Shown piece by piece: positions 1 through 6,343 of a stretch of DNA of 12,154 bases. Each line of letters opens with the position of its first letter. The stretch's first letter is position 1. This stretch comes from Synechococcus sp. MED850 (GTDB taxonomy: Bacteria > Cyanobacteriota > Cyanobacteriia > PCC-6307 > Cyanobiaceae). The position numbers and the translations under genes are program-made. The notes beneath the pieces were generated by a model that was given only the letters and a program-made list of their open reading frames with translations, did no database searches and was not told the DNA's origin. The stretch lies in contig PAEP01000016.1 of assembly GCA_002700765.1 (NCBI GenBank), positions 1 to 12,154 on the forward strand, given 5' to 3'.

Positions 1-963
1 GTCTTGTCTGGCCAGGGCGTCGGTCAGCAATTTCTTGTCTTCGGCCAGCTGGGTTTCCGCTTCGAGAACATCCAGTTTGGTGTTCACTCCAGCGTTGTAG
101 CGAGCGCGTGCATCCTTGAGACTCAGCAGGGACGCCCTGACGGATGCCTGGCCGACACGAACATTTTCGTCCGCTGCTTGCAGTTCAAAATATCCTTCAG
201 AAGCATTCAATCTCAAATCCCTGAGGGCAATGAGATAGGCATCACGGGATTGTTCAAACTGATCTCTGGCTGCTGCGATCTGGGGAACGCGAGCAGGATC
301 AATAATGTTCCACTCGACTGCGAGGGCAACATTGGCTTGCCACTCTCGACCGTAAAACTTGTATTGCCCCTGCCGTGTTCTTGTTCGTTGAGAAGAATCG
401 ATCGGATTGTTTTGAAAAAAAGGATTTTTATTCAGTGTGTCAATCAGATTCCCACCGCCAGTAGTGACGGAACGTCTCGTGAATTCAGGGTTGCGATAGC
501 GATAGCTCTTGAAATATTCCGGGAAACCGTTTGCCTGAAAATCAACAGTGGGATACCACGCTGATATGGCCGCTCGCAAATTTGACTTGGCCTGCTCCAC
601 CTGACTTTCAGCAGCTTTCAGCGTGGGGCTGTTGACCTCAACGATTTGAAGGGCCTCGTCGATGGTGAGAGGACGAAGCTCGCGAATCCGAACCTGTTCC
701 GAGCTGTCTGGCAAAGCCAGACTCGGAGGAGCCGCTAAGTCGTCCTGACCTTCCGGCAGGGTTGTGGCAGCGGGAGGAAGAACTGATGGGTCTGCCTTCG
801 GACGCGGACCCTTCAGTTCGATGGCGTTCGGAAGGGTGGTCTGGTCGATCAAGTTGGATGAAGACTGGCCCTCGCCTGTCGCCGACTCCTCGCTCAGACC
901 GGGTTGTCCGGATGTGGCCAATACACCCGCAACAAGAAAGAGAGCTGCGGTGGAGCGGTGCAC
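1..963 (-). CDS. TolC-family outer membrane efflux protein, 3' end missing at window edge
   Basis: The minus strand has 321 codons open to the left edge, so the C-terminal part is missing. The product should be an outer-membrane/periplasmic channel used by type I secretion or RND/ABC efflux. GTG at 961-963 is the only usual start between the upstream gene's stop and the mature sequence. It gives a basic, hydrophobic leader (MHRSTAALFLVAGVLA) typical of a signal peptide. Residues about 25-98 are a Ser/Pro/Glu-rich linker. The outer membrane efflux repeat begins near residue 99 (LTIDEALQIVEVNSPTLKAA) and continues through long amphipathic helices to motifs such as ARYNAGVNTKLDVLEAET near the edge, a classic TolC helix pattern. 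Only the first of the two expected repeats plus the start of the next part is visible. It follows the DUF512 gene by 24 bp, so co-transcription from uppP is likely. No clear Shine-Dalgarno is seen. Its transport partner is not in the window. Confidence 0.88.
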   Translation of the reverse strand, partial: MHRSTAALFLVAGVLATSGQPGLSEESATGEGQSSSNLIDQTTLPNAIELKGPRPKADPSVLPPAATTLPEGQDDLAAPPSLALPDSSEQVRIRELRPLTIDEALQIVEVNSPTLKAAESQVEQAKSNLRAAISAWYPTVDFQANGFPEYFKSYRYRNPEFTRRSVTTGGGNLIDTLNKNPFFQNNPIDSSQRTRTRQGQYKFYGREWQANVALAVEWNIIDPARVPQIAAARDQFEQSRDAYLIALRDLRLNASEGYFELQAADENVRVGQASVRASLLSLKDARARYNAGVNTKLDVLEAETQLAEDKKLLTDALARQD

Positions 964-987
964 GGCACAATGAAATCTGGCCGGAGC

Positions 988-2385
988 TTAGGGACTTTTT
1001 CCTAGTGATCTGAGGACGGAGGCCACGATGTCAGCCGCCCCATGCACGACACGGACTGGAACCGGAAGGCGTTGCTGCAACTGAGACAGGGTCATGTCAT
1101 CAAGAAAAACCGGCTGCCCCTGACGAAGCATCACGGAGGGGAGCAGGAGTTCGTCTCCGAGGTCCAAGCCATCAAGCCCGTCCAGCAGGTCCTGGCCGGT
1201 CAGCAGACCTGTCACCACCTGATCCTGGCCCCAGTAGGGACTGGGCAAACCGATCAGATTCAGATCAATCCCGTCCACCGCGTTGAGACGGTCCGCAACC
1301 GACTGGAGCGCTTGAGCAACGATCCCACCAACCACCCAGCTGCATCGTTTTGGTGGTTCCACCCGACTGGGCAGGACCTGCGTGGCCTGATCCAAGGCCT
1401 CCAAGAAGGCGCGGATGCTTCCGACCCCGTTCTCTTGCTGGGGCAAATCCTCATAGTCAGGCCGAGGTGGAAGATCGCGACCAGCCATCAGATACCACTC
1501 GTCAGACAACCAGGCGAAACGGGTGTTGAGCTGGGTCTGAAACGTCGCCTGCAGCGCTTCAACCTGATCGATGACCTGCCGGGCACAGTCGGGATCAACG
1601 GGCCTGAGTCCATCGTTCTCCGGTCGGAATCGTGTGAGGCCAACCGGCACCACCGCAGCCGACAGCACCGCGGGCCATGGACCGGCTGCGAATCTGGAGA
1701 GATCCAGCAATGTTCGTTCCAGGGCTTCTGCGTCGTTCACTCCCGGACAAACCACCACCTGGGCATGAATCTGCAGATTCCGCTCGGCAAACCACTGCAC
1801 CTGATCCATCAACCTGCCAGCACGAGGGTTCTGCAACAGCCGGGAACGCAATTCGGGATCCGTGGCGTGCACAGAAACGAACAGCGGCGACAGACGCTGG
1901 CTCTCGATGCGTTGCCAGTCGCTCTCCGCGAGATTGGTCAGGGTGAGATAAGAGCCATACAGAAAACTGAGGCGGTAGTCGTCATCTTTGAGATAAAGGC
2001 TGTCGCGACGACCTGGCGGCTGCTGATCAATGAAGCAGAACGGGCAGCGGTTGTTGCACTGACGCAGCCCATCGAAGAGGGCCTCCGTAAAAGCCAACCC
2101 CAGGCCATCGTCTGCGTCTTTTTCCAGATCAATCTGGTGCAGCTCCCCCTTGGCGTCCCGAACCTCGAGATGCAACTCCTCATCCACACAGAGGTAGCGG
2201 TAATCGATCAGATCGCGCGGACGGATGCCATTAATGCTGAGCAGCTGATCACCGGGTTCGAATCCAAGCTCTTCACCGATCGATCCGGCTTCGACCGAAT
2301 CCACAACGGCCGGCTGCGGCTGACGTGCAGCTTGGTCGGAATCCAGTGCCGACACAGCGACACCTGCAGACGGCTCATTCCACAA
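988..2385 (-). CDS. DUF512 / TIGR03279-type radical-SAM protein with N-terminal PDZ-like domain
   Basis: The 465-residue protein belongs to a conserved cyanobacterial family of putative Fe-S oxidoreductases with no established reaction. Residues about 26-60 look PDZ-like (VEAGSIGEELGFEPGDQLLS, then INGIRPRDLIDY). A CX3CX2C cluster follows at C110, C114 and C117 (CNNRCPFCFIDQ), the ligand pattern for a radical-SAM 4Fe-4S cluster. The C-terminal half matches the DUF512 style, including a QENGVGSIRAFLEAL stretch near residue 320 and a late glycine-rich segment. The N-terminus is uncertain: an in-frame TGA lies at 2389-2391, so the earliest start is the TTG at 2383-2385. GTG codons at residues 11 and 28 are alternatives, and no strong Shine-Dalgarno favours any of them. 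It sits 19 bp after uppP and 24 bp before tolC. The protein looks cytosolic, as no membrane segment is evident. Family assignment is firm; function is unknown. Confidence 0.9.
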   Translation of the reverse strand: MWNEPSAGVAVSALDSDQAARQPQPAVVDSVEAGSIGEELGFEPGDQLLSINGIRPRDLIDYRYLCVDEELHLEVRDAKGELHQIDLEKDADDGLGLAFTEALFDGLRQCNNRCPFCFIDQQPPGRRDSLYLKDDDYRLSFLYGSYLTLTNLAESDWQRIESQRLSPLFVSVHATDPELRSRLLQNPRAGRLMDQVQWFAERNLQIHAQVVVCPGVNDAEALERTLLDLSRFAAGPWPAVLSAAVVPVGLTRFRPENDGLRPVDPDCARQVIDQVEALQATFQTQLNTRFAWLSDEWYLMAGRDLPPRPDYEDLPQQENGVGSIRAFLEALDQATQVLPSRVEPPKRCSWVVGGIVAQALQSVADRLNAVDGIDLNLIGLPSPYWGQDQVVTGLLTGQDLLDGLDGLDLGDELLLPSVMLRQGQPVFLDDMTLSQLQQRLPVPVRVVHGAADIVASVLRSLGKSP

Positions 2386-2404
2386 GAGTCAGGAGGCGTT
2401 TCAT

Positions 2405-3268
2405 TCAGTTTGCGCCGCTGCCCATCCACCAGACCAGCAACACCACACCGAACAACAGGCGATACGCCACGAAGATCCAGGTGCTGTTGTGCTGCAGAAA
2501 TTTCAACAGCCAATCAATCGCCAACCAGGACACGATCGTGGCCGAGATGATGCCGATAATCAGAGGTAGAGGCCCAGCTTCAGCAGTCGCTGCAAAAGCG
2601 TCCTTCAATTCCACGACTCCAGCGATGCTGATCGCTGGAATGCCCAAGAGAAACGAGAAGCGTGCGGCGTCCGAGCGCTGCCACCCGTCGAAGAGCGAGG
2701 CCGTCAGGGTGCTGCCCGAACGGGAGACGCCAGGGATGAGTGCCAGAACCTGAGCCATGCCCACCACCAGGCCATCCCGGCCTGAGACGCCATCCAACCG
2801 TTTGATGCGCGGCCCGAGCCGTTCGGCGAGTGCGAGCAGGAGAGCCATCACGATTGAGACGATGGCGATTGAAGGAACACTGCGGAGAGGTGAGTTCTCG
2901 TAGCCCTCATCCCAGAACAACTTGATGCCAAGACCCACAACCAGGATCGGGAGGGTTCCAATGGCCATTGCAAGACCAAGACGTGCCTCTGGTTCACGCC
3001 ACTGACCATGGCGAAATGCCTTTGAGATGCCTCTGAAGACCTGCAGGAGATCAGAGCGGAAGTAGGCGATCACCGCCACGATGCTGCCCAGTTGGATGGC
3101 AGCCGTGACCGATACTCCCGGATCTCCCCAACCCAGCAACACCGGCACCACCTTGAGATGAGCTGTGCTGCTGATTGGCAGAAATTCGGTCAATCCCTGA
3201 ACGATCCCCAGCACCAGATCCCGCCAGCAGGCCTCGAGGAGACCCAGGGATGCAGCCGGATCAGTCAT
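2405..3268 (-). CDS. uppP: Undecaprenyl-diphosphatase (UppP/BacA)
   Basis: This integral membrane phosphatase dephosphorylates undecaprenyl diphosphate to the monophosphate, recycling the lipid carrier for peptidoglycan and other envelope polysaccharides. At 287 residues it has the usual family length. Both signature motifs are present: an N-terminal EFLPISSTAHL block at residues 28-38, where the Glu, Ser and His belong to the active site, and PGVSRSGST at 179-187 with its conserved Arg. About eight hydrophobic segments are visible, for example around residues 55-70, 98-115, 133-148, 203-220, 233-250 and 264-282. The ATG at 3266-3268 places the first motif at the normal distance. No good Shine-Dalgarno precedes it. 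It is probably the first gene of the minus-strand run uppP, DUF512, tolC. A divergent 98-bp region separates it from the DUF3120 gene. Confidence 0.96.
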   Translation of the reverse strand: MTDPAASLGLLEACWRDLVLGIVQGLTEFLPISSTAHLKVVPVLLGWGDPGVSVTAAIQLGSIVAVIAYFRSDLLQVFRGISKAFRHGQWREPEARLGLAMAIGTLPILVVGLGIKLFWDEGYENSPLRSVPSIAIVSIVMALLLALAERLGPRIKRLDGVSGRDGLVVGMAQVLALIPGVSRSGSTLTASLFDGWQRSDAARFSFLLGIPAISIAGVVELKDAFAATAEAGPLPLIIGIISATIVSWLAIDWLLKFLQHNSTWIFVAYRLLFGVVLLVWWMGSGAN

Positions 3269-3284
3269 GGTCAGAACGGTGAAC

Positions 3285-3301
3285 CGGCAGACGATATGCC
3301 G
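3285..3301. promoter_or_regulatory. Inverted repeat in the uppP / DUF3120 divergent region
   Basis: CGGCA at 3285-3289 and TGCCG at 3297-3301 form a perfect 5-bp dyad around a 7-nt spacer. It lies 16 bp upstream of the uppP ATG and 65 bp upstream of the chosen DUF3120 start. It could be an operator or a short 5'-UTR hairpin. A dyad of this size can occur by chance, and I could not place convincing -35/-10 boxes for either gene. Confidence 0.25.
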
Positions 3302-3355
3302 TCCGCGTGTTCAGGGGATGTCTTCTAAGGTTTCGTGACTTTCTTCACACTGGAC

Positions 3356-3359
3356 GGAG
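3356..3359 (+). promoter_or_regulatory. Shine-Dalgarno GGAG supporting a TTG start for the DUF3120 gene
   Basis: GGAG is followed by 7 nt and then TTG at 3367-3369. The spacing is ideal, and the same GGAG plus 7-nt arrangement precedes the psbU ATG further downstream. This favours TTG 3367 over the earlier in-frame GTG at 3307, which has no comparable site. Confidence 0.5.
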
Positions 3360-3366
3360 AAAAACA

Positions 3367-4080
3367 TTGATCGGTGGAACCTGGCAGGCCTCATTCACCG
3401 ATCGCACTGCGACGAGCTTTCTTCCCAAAGCAGCAGCTGCAATGGTTGTTCTGCCGGTTTTCCTGCAAGCCCCCTGGGTTCGCATTCATCCCTTTTCTGC
3501 TGTGCTTTTCACAGCAGTGTTCCTGTCAATCGGTGTGAACCTCCACTTCACATGCCGAGGACGTCTACAAGACGTCGGCTCTCTGCTTGTGGGGTTCAGC
3601 GGCAGTTGGTTGGCCGGTTGCCTGTTCTGGGGATGGATGCGCGCCCATCCGCTCCTGCATCTGCCGATCGAAGCCTTCGCGCTTCCCCTTGCTCTGACTG
3701 GCCTGAACGGTCGCTGGCGGCTTGCGGCCGGTTTTTATCTGGCCTCCTTGGTCGGCACAGCCTGCACCGATCTGATGATGGCCGTCACCGGTGTGATGCC
3801 GTTCTGGCCGGAGGTTGTGAATGCTCCGATCAGTGATGCCTCTCAGCTTCTGCACAACGCGGCGCTTCAGTTGATGAATCCGGGCTCGGCATTGCTCCTG
3901 ACCACGGCTGCAGCGCTGATTCTGTTGATGGCAAGACGTTTGCGGATGCGTGCACTGGACGCCGGGATCGGATCGGAGGCGATGGGCATGGCCGCCTCGG
4001 TTCTCATCACAACCCTCTGGGTGGATGGCCTGTTCCTGACCGCCTCTTTGCTGCAACCAAGCCTGAGCGGACTGATCTGA
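3367..4080 (+). CDS. DUF3120 family integral membrane protein
   Basis: This membrane protein of about 237 residues is assigned by similarity of its overall pattern to the DUF3120 family of cyanobacteria and plastid relatives. No function is established. I see roughly six hydrophobic segments, including VVLPVFLQAP near the N-terminus, PFSAVLFTAVFLSIGVNL, SLLVGFSGSWLAGCLFWGWM, LAAGFYLASLVGTACTDLMM, a late ALLLTTAAALILLM and a final MAASVLITTLWVDGLFLTAS. Recognisable family-like blocks are VFLQAPWVR, the HLPIEAFALPLAL stretch and GTACTDL. I chose TTG at 3367 because of the GGAG site 7 nt upstream. GTG 3307 would add 20 poorly hydrophobic, Arg-rich residues, and the first internal ATG is at 3442. 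psbU follows on the same strand after 116 bp. That spacing fits either a shared transcript or a separate psbU promoter. Confidence 0.8.
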   Translation: MIGGTWQASFTDRTATSFLPKAAAAMVVLPVFLQAPWVRIHPFSAVLFTAVFLSIGVNLHFTCRGRLQDVGSLLVGFSGSWLAGCLFWGWMRAHPLLHLPIEAFALPLALTGLNGRWRLAAGFYLASLVGTACTDLMMAVTGVMPFWPEVVNAPISDASQLLHNAALQLMNPGSALLLTTAAALILLMARRLRMRALDAGIGSEAMGMAASVLITTLWVDGLFLTASLLQPSLSGLI

Positions 4081-4150
4081 GTGAAACAATCTGCAAAAGC
4101 TCGTGTTGATCTGGAGAACTCAACGGGATCAGACTTGTAGTCTTCCCAGA

Positions 4151-4163
4151 CCGGCTACGCCGG
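4151..4163 (+). promoter_or_regulatory. Short hairpin in the psbU 5' region
   Basis: CCGGC-TAC-GCCGG is a perfect 5-bp GC-only stem with a 3-nt loop, ending 33 nt before the psbU ATG. No T-run follows, so it is not an intrinsic terminator. If transcribed in the psbU leader it could affect mRNA stability or ribosome access. No direct evidence of function is visible. Confidence 0.3.
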
Positions 4164-4196
4164 ACGAACCGATCCGATTCCTGACGGAGAGTTTTG

Positions 4197-4604
4197 ATGA
4201 AGCGGCTTCTGAGCTGGCTCACCGGATGTGCACTGTTGGCTGGCCTGATGGCCGGGCTCATGCTTCCCACCGCTGTCCATGCCGAGGACGCCCTGCGTGA
4301 GAAATATTCCGGCAGCGACATCCGAAACGTGGTTGACGACAAGATTGCCGAACGCGAAGGCAAGGTTGACCTGAACAATTCATCTGTGCGTCGCTTTCAG
4401 CAGTTCCCAGGCATGTACCCCACCATGGCTGGGAAAATCGTGCTCGGAGGGCCCTACTCCGATGTTGATGACGTGCTTGAGCTCGATCTGAGTGAACGTC
4501 AGAAGGAACTCTTCGCCAAGTACCGCGATAACTTCACGGTGACTCCACCCTCCATCGCGCTGAACGAAGGGGATGACCGCATCAACGACGGCCAGTACCG
4601 CTGA
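4197..4604 (+). CDS. psbU: Photosystem II 12 kDa extrinsic protein PsbU
   Basis: PsbU is a lumenal extrinsic subunit that stabilises the oxygen-evolving Mn cluster of photosystem II together with PsbO and PsbV. The product has 135 residues, the usual size. An N-terminal signal peptide (MKRLLSWLTG, then a hydrophobic core) ends at an AxA-type site, VHA|EDA, near residue 29, for export to the thylakoid lumen. The mature part carries the family's helix-hairpin-helix-like core: KVDLNNSSVRRFQQFPGMYP, then AGKIVLGGPYSDVDDVLEL and LSERQKELFAKY, then FTVTPPSIALNEGDDRINDG near the C-terminus. ATG 4197 is chosen because GGAG at 4186-4189 sits 7 nt upstream; an in-frame TTG lies immediately before it. 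An intrinsic terminator follows 30 bp after the stop. Presence of psbU points to Synechococcus rather than a high-light Prochlorococcus, which lacks it. Confidence 0.96.
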   Translation: MKRLLSWLTGCALLAGLMAGLMLPTAVHAEDALREKYSGSDIRNVVDDKIAEREGKVDLNNSSVRRFQQFPGMYPTMAGKIVLGGPYSDVDDVLELDLSERQKELFAKYRDNFTVTPPSIALNEGDDRINDGQYR

Positions 4605-4634
4605 GCTGCTAGAGGCCACAATGCTTCAGATGAG

Positions 4635-4661
4635 AAACCGCCGTTGAAACGGCGGTTTTTT
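4635..4661 (+). terminator. Rho-independent terminator after psbU
   Basis: AAACCGCCG (4635-4643) pairs with CGGCGGTTT (4650-4658) around the 6-nt loop TTGAAA, and a T-run occupies 4656-4661. The GC-rich stem with an adjacent T-run is a textbook intrinsic terminator. It ends only 9 bp before the nadB start codon, so nadB would need read-through, or a promoter overlapping the hairpin. Confidence 0.88.
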
Positions 4662-4670
4662 GGTTCCTGA

Positions 4671-6332
4671 ATGAATCAGCCCCGAACCAGTGCCCCGATC
4701 CCTCCAGGCCCCTGGGATGTGGTGGTCATTGGTGCCGGGGCTGCCGGATTGATGAGCTGCCTTGAGCTGCCCGCCGGTCTGCGGATTCTTCTGCTGAACA
4801 GAAACACCGGACGCCGCTCATCCAGCCGCTGGGCCCAGGGAGGAATCGCGTCGGTCACCCGTCCGGAGGACAGCGCAGCCAGCCACGCCGACGACACCCA
4901 TCGAGCGGGTGCCGGACTCTGTGATGGAGATGCGGTGCGGATGCTGGTGGAGGACGCTCCACGCTGCGTGGCCCGACTCCAAGAGCTGGGCATGGCGTTT
5001 GATCGTGACGGAGAGAATCTGGCGACCACCCTCGAAGCTGCGCACAGCCATCACCGTGTGCTGCATGTGGAGGACCGAACCGGTCGCGCGTTGGTGGAGG
5101 TGCTGCGTGATCGGGTGGAGCAGCGCGACGGGCTGCTGCATCGCCGCGGCGTTCGGGTGACAGGGCTGTGGGTCGAACACAACCGTTGCTGTGGCGTCCA
5201 GGTTCTGGATGGTCCAAGGCTCCACTGGATTCGCGCCAGGGCCGTTGTGCTCGCCAGCGGTGGCGGTGGACACCTCTTCACCAACACAACCAATCCGGCC
5301 CAGGCCTGCGGTGAAGGGGTGGCCCTGGCCTGGCAGGCCGGTGCAGCGGTGGAGGATCTGGAATTCGTGCAGTTTCATCCCACCGCCCTGCGACTGGAGG
5401 ATGCACCTTGTTTCCTGATCTCAGAAGCCGTGCGCGGCGAAGGTGGCGTGTTGGTGGATGCGATGGGCCAAAGCCCTGTGTCCCATCTGCCCCAGGGTGA
5501 TCTGGCACCACGCGACCAGGTCAGCCGCGCTCTGGTTCACACGATGCAGGCGCAACGGACCAGTCAGATGTGGCTGGATTTTTCCCCGATACAACGCGAG
5601 CGGGCGGAAGCACGCTTCCCCACCATCCTCGATCGCTGCGGGGAATTCGGACTCAATCCTCTGGAACGGCCGATCCCAGTGGCACCGGCCGCCCACTACT
5701 GGATGGGTGGAGTGGCCACGGATCTGCAGGCCGCCACGAACCTACCGGGGCTCTATGCCGTCGGGGAGGTCGCCTGCACAGGCCTCCATGGGGCCAACCG
5801 ACTGGCCAGCAACTCACTGATGGAATGCCTGGTCTTCGCGCATCGGATGGCTGACATCCAATTGCAGCCACTGTCAGCAGGAAACACACCGATCCGCAGC
5901 CAAAGCTGCAGCACACCGCTGGATTTCGAAGAGACCACCACAGGGTTGATGGGTCGCATCGAACAGCTGCGACAACTCTGCTGGCGGGAAGCCGGGGTCG
6001 ATCGCTCTGCACGCGGGATGCGCCATGCGCTGCAACAGATCAAGCATTCACAACACAGCTTGGAGAGTCAACCGCTGTTGCTGAAGCTGCAATCGGTCGA
6101 GACGGATGCGGCACTGGAACTGGTTGACGGATCTCGGCGTGATCTGAATCTGTTGCTGGATGTGCAGCATCGCTTGCTCACCAGCGGATTGATGCTGGAA
6201 GCCTGCCTGTTCAGGCGGGAGAGTCGTGGTGGCCACTTCCGCACCGATGCCCCAGCAGCCTTGCCCCATTGGCGCCAGCATTCACATCAGAGCAGGGGAG
6301 AGGGCATCAAAACCCGAGCCGTTCGCCCCTGA
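4671..6332 (+). CDS. nadB: L-aspartate oxidase (NadB)
   Basis: This FAD enzyme oxidises L-aspartate to iminoaspartate, which NadA condenses with dihydroxyacetone phosphate to quinolinate in de novo NAD synthesis. The 553-residue length is normal. The FAD-binding GAGAAG occupies 21-26, followed by SSRWAQGGIA at 51-60. Substrate and catalytic blocks typical of the succinate dehydrogenase/fumarate reductase flavoprotein family are intact: FHPTAL around H236, EAVRGEGG around R255, APRDQVSRA around R281, AHYWMGGVATD around H342, and GEVACTGLHGANRLASNSLM around R377. A helical C-terminal domain runs from about 430 to the end and includes SRGGHFRTDAP. ATG 4671 directly follows an in-frame TGA, and the FAD motif leaves little room for a later start. 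No Shine-Dalgarno is visible; the psbU terminator lies immediately upstream. The gene converges on vkor with 11 bp between stops. Confidence 0.96.
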   Translation: MNQPRTSAPIPPGPWDVVVIGAGAAGLMSCLELPAGLRILLLNRNTGRRSSSRWAQGGIASVTRPEDSAASHADDTHRAGAGLCDGDAVRMLVEDAPRCVARLQELGMAFDRDGENLATTLEAAHSHHRVLHVEDRTGRALVEVLRDRVEQRDGLLHRRGVRVTGLWVEHNRCCGVQVLDGPRLHWIRARAVVLASGGGGHLFTNTTNPAQACGEGVALAWQAGAAVEDLEFVQFHPTALRLEDAPCFLISEAVRGEGGVLVDAMGQSPVSHLPQGDLAPRDQVSRALVHTMQAQRTSQMWLDFSPIQRERAEARFPTILDRCGEFGLNPLERPIPVAPAAHYWMGGVATDLQAATNLPGLYAVGEVACTGLHGANRLASNSLMECLVFAHRMADIQLQPLSAGNTPIRSQSCSTPLDFEETTTGLMGRIEQLRQLCWREAGVDRSARGMRHALQQIKHSQHSLESQPLLLKLQSVETDAALELVDGSRRDLNLLLDVQHRLLTSGLMLEACLFRRESRGGHFRTDAPAALPHWRQHSHQSRGEGIKTRAVRP

Positions 6333-6343
6333 CCAAGGTCGGA

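Noticed and set aside
4..564. Plus-strand open frame opposite the tolC-like gene
   Set aside because: It has no motifs, and the opposite strand gives clear TolC helices through the whole stretch.
1042..2550. A 502-codon plus-strand open frame opposite the DUF512 gene and the end of uppP
   Set aside because: It is a GC-bias shadow: it has no recognisable motif and crosses the boundary of two well-supported genes. The minus-strand frame has the SAM cluster and PDZ features.
4105..4143. Possible psbU promoter boxes (TTGATC and TAGTCT)
   Set aside because: The spacing is 26 bp, well outside the usual 16-19 bp, and no better pair was found by eye.
4221..4229. Lipobox-like LTGC at the N-terminus of PsbU
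   Set aside because: The cysteine is at residue 11, before most of the hydrophobic core, and a normal AxA cleavage site follows near residue 29.
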